From CAZUZS01 sp964624795 (GTDB taxonomy: Bacteria; Calditrichota; Calditrichia; RBG-13-44-9): a stretch of DNA of 64,000 nt. The position numbers and the translations under genes were made by a program. The notes under the pieces were generated by a model, which was given only the letters and a program-made list of their open reading frames with translations, was not told the DNA's origin and did not search any database. Position 1 is the first letter of the stretch, and each line of letters begins with the position of its first letter. Below are positions 51,150-59,800 of this stretch, one piece after another. The stretch covers positions 1 through 64,000 of the forward strand of contig CAZUZS010000012.1 of assembly GCA_964624795.1 (NCBI GenBank). The letters run 5' to 3'.

Positions 51150-53135
51150 TCAAGAAACTTCGCTCATTTCCTTCCTCCGTTCGCGCTTCCGCTTTTCGGC
51201 TCCACCAACTTGTATCGTTTCCGATAGCAATCGGTCCACATCTTCATTTTCCAGTGTTTCGTGCTCCAGAAGCGCATGTGCCAGTGCATCCAGTTTATCG
51301 CGGTTCTTCTGGAGTAAATCGGTGGCCTTTTTCTGCATTTCCATGATAATGCGCCGTATTTCGTCGTCAATAATCTGGGACGTGTGCTCACTAAAATCCT
51401 TTGGCTCGGCCAACTCGCGTCCCAGGAAAGGATGCTCTTCACCATGGCGGAAATAGACCGGCCCCAGTTTATCGCTCATTCCCCATTGCGTTACCATTCT
51501 TCTTGCCATACTGGTAACCTGCTTCAGATCGCTGGCCGCACCGTTAGTAACTTCGTTGAATACGATTTTTTCGGCAGCGCGGCCGCCAAGCGTTACCGCC
51601 AGGCGATTAAGCAGATATTCCCGCTGAAAATTATGGCGGTCTATGGCCGGGACCTGCTCGGTGGCTCCCAAAGACCGCCCGCGTGGAATGATCGTTACTT
51701 TTTGCAGGGGATCGGTTTCCGGAATCAATTTTGCGACCAACGCATGGCCGGCCTCATGATAGGCGATTACCATTTTTTCCTTATCATCAATCTTCTCTTC
51801 CCGCTCTGCTCCAAGCAAGATTTTGTCCCTGGCAAGCTCAAAATCGTTCATTTCAACCTGTTTCTTGTTTTTTCTGCCCGCCAGGAGGGCAGCCTCGTTT
51901 ACCAGGTTTTTCAGCTCAGCGCCCGAGAATCCCACAGTTCGTGCAGCCAAATTTTCAAGATCAACATTTTGCGCTAATGGCACTGCCCGGGTGTGGATCA
52001 GCAATATCTTTTCCCTGGCCTTCTTCTGCGGCAAATCCAGTGTGATCTGCCGGTCGAACCGCCCCGGGCGAATAAGCGCCGGATCGAGCACATCCGGCCG
52101 ATTGGTAGCAGCCATCACCACCACCGATTCATTTGGCTCAAAACCGTCCATCTCCGAAAGTATCTGGTTCAGCGTCTGCTCACGTTCATCATGGCCGCCA
52201 CCTACACCGGTACCCCGCGTCCGGCCAACCGAATCAATCTCATCAATAAAAATGATGGTGGGGGATTCTCTCTTGGCATTCTGGAATAAATCCCGCACCC
52301 GCGATGCGCCGACCCCGACGAACATTTCAATGAACTCCGATCCGCTGATACTGTAGAATGCGACTCCCGCTTCACCGGCGGTCGCTCTGGCCAACAGCGT
52401 TTTCCCGGTTCCGGGCGGGCCCATCAGCAGAACCCCCTTGGGGATATCCGCTCCAAGATTCGTAAACTTTTCAGGTTCTTTCAGGTAGTCAATTATCTCC
52501 TGCAAATCCCGTTTGGCGTTTTCCAGACCCGCTACGTCCGCAAAACTGGTTCCATGCGTGGACTTTCGGTAACGTTTGGCTTTGGATTGACCGATACCAA
52601 ACAGCCCGCCGCCTCCCATCGGACCTTTCATCTGCCCCTGCATGCGCCGCCGGATATACCAGAAATATCCCAAAATCAGTACCCACGGAAGGATCAGAAA
52701 CGCGATATACGGCAGCCACGATGTACCCTGCGATTTTGCATTAATAGTGACATTTTGCGATTCAAGCAATTGAACTAATTGCGGATCTGAGAATTCCGGT
52801 TTCATTGATGCAAAATATTTGTAGTCGGTCGTATCTTTTTTTGACTTGTTGATCACCCGGTATTTGCTTTTGAATTCACCGTCTATTTCATTGCCCTTGA
52901 AAGTGACCTCGGTGACATTGCCCTGCTTAATTTGCTGTTTGAATTTGGTATAGGAGATTTCCACCCGGTTGGGGGTATCAAAAGAACGAAAAAGATACGA
53001 GAAAACCAGCCATATCACAACAAACCACAGGATGTATTTCCAGACACCGGTTCCCATGGACGGCATTTGCGGTGGCCTGCCGGGCGGACGCTGCCCCGAT
53101 AAAGAGGAACCTTGTCTTTTCTTATTCTCATCCAT
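51150..53135 (-). CDS. ftsH: ATP-dependent zinc metalloprotease FtsH
   Basis: A 661-residue membrane AAA+ protease that removes damaged or unassembled membrane proteins. It has two N-terminal helices (about 32-50 and 140-160) around a periplasmic domain. Walker A is GPPGTGKT (239-246), Walker B FIDEID (296-301), and the zinc site HEAGH (460-464). An AAGAAGGTG site eight bases upstream sets the start at ATG 53135; an ATG seven codons earlier would place that site inside the gene. A Gly-rich linker (GPMGGGGLFGIG) follows the second helix. Not co-transcribed with its neighbours as far as spacing shows. Confidence 0.97.
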   Translation of the reverse strand: MDENKKRQGSSLSGQRPPGRPPQMPSMGTGVWKYILWFVVIWLVFSYLFRSFDTPNRVEISYTKFKQQIKQGNVTEVTFKGNEIDGEFKSKYRVINKSKKDTTDYKYFASMKPEFSDPQLVQLLESQNVTINAKSQGTSWLPYIAFLILPWVLILGYFWYIRRRMQGQMKGPMGGGGLFGIGQSKAKRYRKSTHGTSFADVAGLENAKRDLQEIIDYLKEPEKFTNLGADIPKGVLLMGPPGTGKTLLARATAGEAGVAFYSISGSEFIEMFVGVGASRVRDLFQNAKRESPTIIFIDEIDSVGRTRGTGVGGGHDEREQTLNQILSEMDGFEPNESVVVMAATNRPDVLDPALIRPGRFDRQITLDLPQKKAREKILLIHTRAVPLAQNVDLENLAARTVGFSGAELKNLVNEAALLAGRKNKKQVEMNDFELARDKILLGAEREEKIDDKEKMVIAYHEAGHALVAKLIPETDPLQKVTIIPRGRSLGATEQVPAIDRHNFQREYLLNRLAVTLGGRAAEKIVFNEVTNGAASDLKQVTSMARRMVTQWGMSDKLGPVYFRHGEEHPFLGRELAEPKDFSEHTSQIIDDEIRRIIMEMQKKATDLLQKNRDKLDALAHALLEHETLENEDVDRLLSETIQVGGAEKRKRERRKEMSEVS

Positions 53136-53213
53136 AAACGCGCACCTTCTTTGCATGCATTGCTTAATAAAAGAGTGATATTAGAAGTTGATCCTTTTCA
53201 TGCCAATCACAAC

Positions 53214-53594
53214 TCACTTATCGGATAAAATAGTATCGTAATATTGATCGTACTGAAATTGATAGTGCCACTGGTTGTTCTCCTTAACAATATAAACCGT
53301 CGGCGTATCGCTTAACGCAGCACCAAAAACCGTGTCCACGTGATATTCCAGCACGTACCGATGATTATCTTTGTCATAATATTCCTTTACCAATTGCGGG
53401 CTGCCCTCTACTGTGCCGACATTAATTTTTATGCTGTCGATTATCGCCACGGTCCTTTGTTTTGCCAGCGTTATGATTTTATCTGGAGGTTGCTGCTGGC
53501 TGGCACAGGAAATCATCCCCAATACGACAATCAGGAATAAAAAAATCCAAACCGCAGGATGCGGTTTACTTCTAGACTTTGATGCATTCATCAT
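53214..53594 (-). CDS. Small lipoprotein, function unknown
   Basis: A 126-residue protein with a basic start, hydrophobic stretch and lipobox GMISC (Cys about 30). The mature part starts ASQQQPPDKI and has beta-like segments: HRYVLEYHVDTVFGAA, then TVYIVKENNQWHYQFQYDQY. An AGGGGC site lies five bases before the first ATG of an ATGATG pair. I recognise no family. It lies 79 bases upstream of ftsH on the same strand, so it may share its transcript. Confidence 0.7.
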   Translation of the reverse strand: MMNASKSRSKPHPAVWIFLFLIVVLGMISCASQQQPPDKIITLAKQRTVAIIDSIKINVGTVEGSPQLVKEYYDKDNHRYVLEYHVDTVFGAALSDTPTVYIVKENNQWHYQFQYDQYYDTILSDK

Positions 53595-54137
53595 TTTGCC
53601 CCTTTAATTCATATATGATTTTTTCTACGTATCTTGAAAAAATTTTGCTTTCTATTTTCAATAGATGCCTCTTTCCCGCTGCTATGAAATCAATTTCCCC
53701 TCCATTCATCCCGGAACTGGCCTCTGCCGTATTAATGGTTAGATCTGATAATTGCCAATTCCGACCGGCCAAAACTGAAGCTCACCCTTATACCCGGCCC
53801 CGACCCGGAGTGGCAGATCAGGATCGTACACGCCCTAAAAAACTGCCATTTGTAGCATATTCATTTATCATGAAGAAATGATGAATTCGAGATCATCCCG
53901 AACACTCACTACGGCGCGTTCGGATTGATCTGACGTCTGCCCGAATCTGCAATCTGATTTAACAGAACGCCTGCATTTTGGGGAGAAAAACAGCGAAGAA
54001 TCTTAATTCCGGCAGTTTCAGAGTTTCCAATCGCGAAAAGGCCGCAATGCCTATTGAGCCAGCATAGCCACACTGCCGCCAGTTATTCGCCCGATTGCGA
54101 ATGAAAGCTCACCCGGACTAACTCTTATCTCAATTTT
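53595..54137. other. Intergenic, nothing recognised
   Basis: About 540 bases upstream of the small lipoprotein gene and downstream of mscS. A 100-residue plus-strand frame (53579-53881) overlaps the lipoprotein start region and lacks a ribosome site; I do not accept it. No RNA gene or repeat was found. Confidence 0.5.
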
Positions 54138-55025
54138 TTAACTTTGCTTTACATTCAAATTAAGCGGGGGAGACTGCCCTTGCTTGTCCTCACCCATATA
54201 CAATGTGATGTGCGGAAATGGAATCTCAATATTTGCTTCGTCAAATCTTTTTTTCATGCGACGATTGAATTCGCGGCCAACGCTCCATTGTTTGCTGGGC
54301 TTGGTCGTCGTGCGAGCCTTAATAATTACTGCCGAATCGGCAAATTGGTCCAGCCCCAAAACTTCCAGCGGAGCGGTAATATCATGTTTGAAAACCGGAT
54401 CGCTGCGCAGCTCCTCATCGATCTGCTTGATCACGCTAATAACCTCATCCACATCTTCCCGGTAAGAAACGCCAATATCAAAAACATAGCGGGAATAATC
54501 CTTTGTCATATTGGTAACCGTGTCGATATTGCCGTTCCTCACATAATGAACATTTCCGGCCAAGTCCCGGAGCACGGTCATTCTGAGATCAATCTTCTCA
54601 ACCAGCCCGCCTTTGCCAGCTATTTGAACCACATCCCCCACTCGAATTTGATCTTCCAGTAGCAGGAAGAAGCCGTTGATTATGTCCTTCACCAGGCTCT
54701 GGGCGCCGAAACCCACAGCAACCCCGACAACACCGGCCGCAGCCAGGACCGGCCCAATTTCGATACCAAGCTCCCCTAAAATCATGATTGCTCCAACTAC
54801 AAACAACACGATTGTTAAAACATAGCGAATGACGGAGCTAAGCGTTTCGGTTCGTTTTTTAAATTCCTCGTCATCTTTTTGCTTCTGGAACAAGCTTAAA
54901 ATCCTGTTTGAGATCGATCCAGCCGCCTTAATGGCAATTAGAAGCAGAATAACAATCAATAATATTCTCAAACCGCTCCCGATTATCCAGCCCCCGACTT
55001 GTTGCAGATACGTCTCGACACTCAT
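54138..55025 (-). CDS. mscS: Small-conductance mechanosensitive channel (MscS family)
   Basis: A 295-residue channel that releases solutes on hypo-osmotic shock. Three hydrophobic helices (about 15-35, 65-85, 90-110) precede the pore helix VLAAAGVVGVAVGFGAQSLVK (Gly/Ala-packed TM3, split here at GFGAQS). The beta domain follows, with FLLLEDQIRVGDVVQIAGKG and VRNGNIDTVTNMTKDYSR, then the alpha/beta C-terminal domain ending EANIEIPFPHITLYMG. GGAGGAG lies immediately upstream of the ATG. The size is like E. coli MscS. Confidence 0.95.
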   Translation of the reverse strand: MSVETYLQQVGGWIIGSGLRILLIVILLLIAIKAAGSISNRILSLFQKQKDDEEFKKRTETLSSVIRYVLTIVLFVVGAIMILGELGIEIGPVLAAAGVVGVAVGFGAQSLVKDIINGFFLLLEDQIRVGDVVQIAGKGGLVEKIDLRMTVLRDLAGNVHYVRNGNIDTVTNMTKDYSRYVFDIGVSYREDVDEVISVIKQIDEELRSDPVFKHDITAPLEVLGLDQFADSAVIIKARTTTKPSKQWSVGREFNRRMKKRFDEANIEIPFPHITLYMGEDKQGQSPPLNLNVKQS

Positions 55026-55051
55026 AACTCCTCCACCTTTATCATTGAAAT

Positions 55052-55384
55052 TTATATCCGGAAATAACTACTGTGCTTGCGCCTTAATTGTAAAAAAATG
55101 TTTGAAGTGAGAAAATCGTCGGCGATTTCGATGTCCCGAACCCATGCACAAATCGCTCTTTCATCTCCTTCCAAAATTTCAAGTCGCTGTGAGTAATAAA
55201 CGCCCTCTTTTCCCCACAATGTCAATAGGCATGAATCGATCCCATTTATCTTCCCCATCCAATCGTCGTCGCAACCAATCAAAATGTTTTTATTCAGATA
55301 TAAGACCATATTTGCAGTATGCATGCGGTGGCGTTCGTTTTTAGTTTCAACGTTCCTGCAGGTGACTAAAAATGTCAGTTTCAT
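55052..55384 (-). CDS. Hypothetical protein
   Basis: A 110-residue predicted protein with GAGG five bases before its ATG. I do not recognise it. The middle contains NILIGCDDDWMGKINGID and LLTLWGKEGVYYSQRLEIL, which look like folded beta segments, and there is no signal peptide or membrane helix. It starts upstream of mscS on the same strand with a 26-base gap, so co-transcription is possible. Confidence 0.5.
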   Translation of the reverse strand: MKLTFLVTCRNVETKNERHRMHTANMVLYLNKNILIGCDDDWMGKINGIDSCLLTLWGKEGVYYSQRLEILEGDERAICAWVRDIEIADDFLTSNIFLQLRRKHSSYFRI

Positions 55385-55534
55385 GTATCCTCATTCCGGC
55401 TCCATTCCCCAAATATAAGAGCCGCCTTTCCGATTTCCAAACAGGCCAAATGGCAAGCGCTTCCATTTTTGCCACTTAGAACAGCAGATTGCGCCACCAA
55501 ATCCGTAGGTTAAAACATCTTTTATCATTAACAA

Positions 55535-55567
55535 TTTGCTTATTCTGGCGGTCATTCGTTATCTTTA
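55535..55567 (+). promoter_or_regulatory. Possible Bacteroidota-style promoter for the LolA/ABC operon
   Basis: TTTG (55535-55538), a 21-base spacer and TATCTTTA (55560-55567), close to the Bacteroidota form TTTG...TAnnTTTG. It lies about 60 bases before the first gene of the operon. The organism is not shown to be Bacteroidota, so this is tentative. Confidence 0.22.
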
Positions 55568-55628
55568 TTACTGTCTTTGTGTTGGCTGACAGATTAGACA
55601 TTCAGTATGGCAAATACGGGGACTCACG

Positions 55629-56390
55629 ATGACGATGAAAATCCGATTACTTTTTTTTGCACTCTTCTTCCTTCCGGTTTTTCTTTTGGGACAAGATCAG
55701 GCAAGTGCGGATAAAATTAAGGAGATTGTCCACAAAATTGACGATCTCTACCGCAGCAATACCAGCTACGCTGAAATGGAAATGCAGATCGTTACGCCGC
55801 ACTGGGAACGGACGCTAAAAATGAAGGCGTGGACGGAAGGCCTGAACAAGACCTTTATCCGTATTCTGGAGCCGGCGAAGGAGCGAGGCGTTGCCACGCT
55901 CCGCGTGGACCGGGAAATGTGGAATTACCTGCCGAAAACCAACAAGGTGATGAAAATACCGCCCTCCATGATGATGAGTTCCTGGATGGGTTCCGACTTT
56001 ACGAATGACGATCTGGTAAACGAGTTCAACCTGCTGGATGATTATCAAAACAAGCTGATCTCGCCGGACAGTGCCCGGTCGGACCTCTATTATATTCAAT
56101 CGATCCCGAACGAAGGACTGCCTGTGGTGTGGAGCAAGATTGAAATCGCCGTGCGAAAATCGGACTACATCCCGGTGCAGGAAAAATATTACGATGACAA
56201 AGACCAATTGATGCGCATCTTTTATTATCACGATATCAAGATGCTGGGCGGCCGCATGATCCCGGCTGTCATGGAAGTAGTTCCTCAAAACAAAGAAGGC
56301 CAAAAAACCGTTCTGCGTTATTTGGATGCGGCGTTTAATATAAAATTGCCGGCAGATACTTTTACACTGAGAAATCTCCATTCGCAGTAA
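55629..56390 (+). CDS. LolA-like outer membrane lipoprotein-sorting protein
   Basis: A 253-residue exported protein (signal LLFFALFFLPVFLLGQ) of the LolA-like group usually labelled outer membrane lipoprotein-sorting protein. The family stretch is easy to see: RGVATLRVDREMWNYLPKTN (about 98-117), then KIPPSMMMSSWMGSDFTNDD (about 121-140). Such proteins have a half-barrel that binds acyl chains and often sit beside RND exporters; here an ABC transporter follows instead. A GGGGA site is near the first ATG; an ATG two codons later is equally possible. It is first in a five-gene plus-strand run up to 61078. Confidence 0.9.
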   Translation: MTMKIRLLFFALFFLPVFLLGQDQASADKIKEIVHKIDDLYRSNTSYAEMEMQIVTPHWERTLKMKAWTEGLNKTFIRILEPAKERGVATLRVDREMWNYLPKTNKVMKIPPSMMMSSWMGSDFTNDDLVNEFNLLDDYQNKLISPDSARSDLYYIQSIPNEGLPVVWSKIEIAVRKSDYIPVQEKYYDDKDQLMRIFYYHDIKMLGGRMIPAVMEVVPQNKEGQKTVLRYLDAAFNIKLPADTFTLRNLHSQ

Positions 56391-56550
56391 ATAACCTTTG
56401 CAGAAGAAATCCCAAATCGGGAATTTCCGATTAAAACGAAAGGTGTGGAACACAAAGGAATTGCAGACCCGGGAATCGGTTTGAGGAGTTGGTGGTAAAG
56501 TCCGCGAAACCCGGTGTGCGAAGTTTACCCGGAAAAATCGAATACGTCCA

Positions 56551-57765
56551 ATGATGCTAAAAATTGCGCTGCGCAACACACTTCGGCAAAGACGACGAAC
56601 GATCCTGACGGCACTCACCATGTTTGGCGGTTTTACCCTTGCCGCCTTCTCCATCGGGTGGTCGGACGGTAGTTATTCCTACATCATCAACATGTTCACC
56701 CGCAACCGGCTGGGCCAGATTCAGGTTCATAAGAAAGGATATTTGGACCGCCCCTCCATCTACAAAACCATCGACAACTACCAGAAGGTTGGCGAAAAAA
56801 TTCAGGAGGTAAAAGGAGTCGAATCATGGGCGCCGCGGCTCTATTCCGCCGGCCTTGCCTCCATCGGAGACAAGACAGCAGGAGTGCAGATTATCGGGAT
56901 TGACCCGGCGATGGAGAACGAAACCACCCGGTTCAACAAAAAAATTGTCGAGGGGAGGGCCTTTTTCCCCGATTCTTCCCACCAGACCATTTTGGGAAAA
57001 GGGCTGGCAAAAATCCTGAACGCCAGGCTCGGTGACGAGGTCGTTATCGTGTCCCAGGCCGCTGACGGCTCAATTGCCAACGATCTATACAAACTGGTGG
57101 GGCTGGTATCGAGCGGTGATGAAATCAGCGACCGCATGTCGTTTTACCTGCCGCTGCGCGAAGCCCAGGACTTGCTGGTGCTCAATGGTCGCATCCACGA
57201 AATTGTGATTGTCGCAGACAAACTGAAAGAAGTCGGCGCGGTCACACAGCGAATCCGGCAAAAACTGGACGACCCGAAACTAGAGATCGAGCCATGGCAG
57301 GTGTTCGCCAAATCGTTTTACAATGCAATGAAGGCTGACCAACAGGGGATGTGGATCATGCTGTTTGTGATCATTCTCATCGTCGCGGTTGGCGTTCTCA
57401 ACACGGTCCTGATGTCGGTTCTGGAGCGGCGGCGCGAGTACGGCCTGCTAAAAGCAGTGGGCACCAAGCCCGCCCAGATCGTTTACCTGGTATTAGCGGA
57501 AATCAACATTATCGCCATTGCCAGTATCATCATCGGAGCCGGACTTAGCACGCTTATAAATTACCTGCTCTCTTTTCACGGGATCACGCTGCCCCAGGCT
57601 TTCACGTATGGCGGGATCGAATTCAAAACCATGTACACCGAAGTGAATGCCCGCAGCCTTTATATTCCAGCGATTACGGTATTCATCTCTGCAATATTCA
57701 TCAGCATATTCCCGGCCATAAAAGCGGCGCGGACCGAGCCGGCCAAAGCTATGCGAACCCATTAA
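56551..57765 (+). CDS. FtsX/LolC-type ABC transporter permease 1
   Basis: A 404-residue inner-membrane permease of the MacB/LolCE class. It has one N-terminal helix (about 24-42, preceded by ALRNTLRQRRRTILTALTMF), a large periplasmic domain (about 45-265), and three C-terminal helices (about 270-290, 320-345, 368-390). The FtsX region contains LMSVLERRREYGLLKAVGTK, and the protein ends FPAIKAARTEPAKAMRTH. The ATG at 56551 lacks a clear ribosome site. It is followed by a second, different permease after 11 bases; together they would form the heterodimeric membrane part. Confidence 0.92.
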   Translation: MMLKIALRNTLRQRRRTILTALTMFGGFTLAAFSIGWSDGSYSYIINMFTRNRLGQIQVHKKGYLDRPSIYKTIDNYQKVGEKIQEVKGVESWAPRLYSAGLASIGDKTAGVQIIGIDPAMENETTRFNKKIVEGRAFFPDSSHQTILGKGLAKILNARLGDEVVIVSQAADGSIANDLYKLVGLVSSGDEISDRMSFYLPLREAQDLLVLNGRIHEIVIVADKLKEVGAVTQRIRQKLDDPKLEIEPWQVFAKSFYNAMKADQQGMWIMLFVIILIVAVGVLNTVLMSVLERRREYGLLKAVGTKPAQIVYLVLAEINIIAIASIIIGAGLSTLINYLLSFHGITLPQAFTYGGIEFKTMYTEVNARSLYIPAITVFISAIFISIFPAIKAARTEPAKAMRTH

Positions 57766-57776
57766 AAAGAATCGAT

Positions 57777-59003
57777 ATGTTCATTTATATCAAACTCGCC
57801 TGGAGAAACATGCTTCGCAATAAGCGCCGCTCAGTTATTGCGGGCATCGCAATCGGCATCGGCCTAGCCTCGCTGATCTTCGTTGACGCGCTGATCATCG
57901 GAATGGAAAATAACATGGTCGAGTCGGCAACTTCCACATTCCTGGGCGAAGGGGAAATCCACCGCGACGGATTTCGCAGCACGGAGCAGGCGGAGCTGAC
58001 AATCAACCGGCTAGATTGGGTTGTTTCCCACTTAAAGCAGGAAAAAATCGTCCGGCATTTTACAGAGCGGGTAATGAGCTTTGGAATGATTACCTCCCCG
58101 GCAAATGTCACGGCAATCAACGTGGTGGGAATCGACCCGGCAACCGAGAAGAACCTCTCCGAGATCGACGAAGCCATGATAAAGGGCAAATATTTCGAAG
58201 GCGGCAGCGAAAGGGATATTGTAATCGGAAGCGAGCTGGCGGACCTGCTGGAGGTGGGTCTGGGTGACCGTTTGGTGGTAACGGTGGCACAAGCCGGAAC
58301 CGGCGATCTCTCGCAGGAGCTCTTTCATGTTTCCGGGATTTACCGTTTCAACTCCAAAGAGTTGGACCGCGGGATGGCATTCATTCGCATCAGCAAAGCA
58401 CAGCAAATGCTGGCTATCGGGAATAACGTTCATGAGATTGCTATCAATTTCACCAGCACTGAATACGGACAGGACCAACAACTACCATTCTGGAAGAAGT
58501 ATTCCCAGTTTGGAAACGAGGCCATCGGGTGGACGACGATTCTTCCCGAATTGAAAGCGGCATTTGAACTTTCCGAATTCAGCATTTACATTACCGGCCT
58601 CATTTTGTTTGGGGTAGTGGCGCTGGGCATTATTAACACGCTCTTCATGTCCCTGCACGAGCGGATGTTTGAGTTTGGCGTGCTACGCGCAGTGGGCACG
58701 CGCCCTTTCGGCATCGGGCGCCTGATTGTGTATGAAGCAGGAGCGCTGGCGGTAATCAGTATTTTCCTGGGTGTGATTCTGGGATATGTGGTCACCTACA
58801 TTGTTTCGCTCATCGGCATCGATTATACCGGAATCGAATTTGTCGGAGTCACCTTCCGGAGACTTATTTACCCGGTCCTGGAAGTGCGACAATTTATCGA
58901 ATACCCGTTGGTCGTTTTTTTCCTGACTTCGCTGGTGGGGCTGTACCCCGCTTTCTACGCTGCGAAAATGTCGCCGGCCGTCGCGATGCGCAAAAGTCTT
59001 TAA
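57777..59003 (+). CDS. FtsX/LolE-type ABC transporter permease 2
   Basis: A 408-residue permease of the same class with the same topology: an N-terminal helix after LAWRNMLRNKRRSVIAGIAI, a periplasmic domain, and three C-terminal helices. Conserved FtsX parts are NTLFMSLHERMFEFGVLRAV and the end PAFYAAKMSPAVAMRKSL. It shares only general similarity with permease 1, so the pair is a diverged heterodimer as LolC and LolE are. Twelve bases separate it from the ATPase gene. Confidence 0.92.
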   Translation: MFIYIKLAWRNMLRNKRRSVIAGIAIGIGLASLIFVDALIIGMENNMVESATSTFLGEGEIHRDGFRSTEQAELTINRLDWVVSHLKQEKIVRHFTERVMSFGMITSPANVTAINVVGIDPATEKNLSEIDEAMIKGKYFEGGSERDIVIGSELADLLEVGLGDRLVVTVAQAGTGDLSQELFHVSGIYRFNSKELDRGMAFIRISKAQQMLAIGNNVHEIAINFTSTEYGQDQQLPFWKKYSQFGNEAIGWTTILPELKAAFELSEFSIYITGLILFGVVALGIINTLFMSLHERMFEFGVLRAVGTRPFGIGRLIVYEAGALAVISIFLGVILGYVVTYIVSLIGIDYTGIEFVGVTFRRLIYPVLEVRQFIEYPLVVFFLTSLVGLYPAFYAAKMSPAVAMRKSL

Positions 59004-59015
59004 CGGGGGATCAAC

Positions 59016-59720
59016 ATGCAAACTACTTCTGAAAAAAAAGTTATTGTCACCGAAGGCGTCACCCGTACCTACTCGGACAACGGGGTGGCGGTGGAAGCGG
59101 TGCGCGGTATCGATCTGACCATCACCAGTGGCGAGTTTACCGCCCTGGTTGGCCCTTCCGGGTCCGGGAAAACAACGTTCTTGAACCTCATTTCCGGACT
59201 GGACAAAGCGACGGAGGGGAAGGTCTGGCTGAACAACCGCCTGCTGTCGGAAATGAGCGGAACCGAGCTGTCTGATTTCCGGCGCGACAATATCGGATTC
59301 ATTTTCCAGGCCTACAATTTAATACCGGTGCTCACCGTTGAAGAGAACATCGAATACATCATGCTCCTGCAGGGCGTGGCAAAACATGAAAGACACAAAC
59401 GGGTTGTTGAAATCCTGAAAGAAATCGGGCTGGATGGCTACCAGGACAGGCTTCCCACAAAGCTGTCCGGCGGCCAGCAGCAGCGAGTGGCAGTGGCAAG
59501 GGCGATGGTATCCCGGCCGGCCATAATTTTGGCGGACGAGCCAACCGCCAACCTGGATTCCAAGACCAGCGGTGAACTTCTGGACATGATGCGGGATTTG
59601 AATGCGAAAACCGGAATGACCTTCGTTTTTTCCACACACGATAAAATTGTCATGGACAGGGCCCGACGGCTGGTAACATTGAAGGATGGAAAAATTGAAG
59701 CGGATGAGATTGTGAATTAG
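59016..59720 (+). CDS. LolD/MacB-type ABC transporter ATPase
   Basis: A 234-residue ATPase for the two permeases. Walker A is LVGPSGSGKTTFLNLISGLD (about 42-61), then IGFIFQAYNLIPVLTVEEN (Q-loop), the signature KLSGGQQQRVAVARAM, Walker B AIILADEPTANLD and the switch His in FSTHDKIVM. The layout, including the FQAYNLIP stretch, is typical of the LolD/MacB/FtsE group, which work by mechanotransmission without moving substrate through the membrane. GGGGGA lies before the ATG. Confidence 0.95.
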   Translation: MQTTSEKKVIVTEGVTRTYSDNGVAVEAVRGIDLTITSGEFTALVGPSGSGKTTFLNLISGLDKATEGKVWLNNRLLSEMSGTELSDFRRDNIGFIFQAYNLIPVLTVEENIEYIMLLQGVAKHERHKRVVEILKEIGLDGYQDRLPTKLSGGQQQRVAVARAMVSRPAIILADEPTANLDSKTSGELLDMMRDLNAKTGMTFVFSTHDKIVMDRARRLVTLKDGKIEADEIVN

Positions 59721-59800
59721 CCGCCTGCAAATTATGACGATTTTTGAACACGCTTGAAAATGTAATATCGGATATAGAATAATTGTGAGTAATTCTCCCG

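Noticed and set aside
53579..53881. 100-codon plus-strand frame over the lipoprotein 5' region
   Set aside because: Overlaps a better supported gene, lacks a ribosome site and has no family resemblance.
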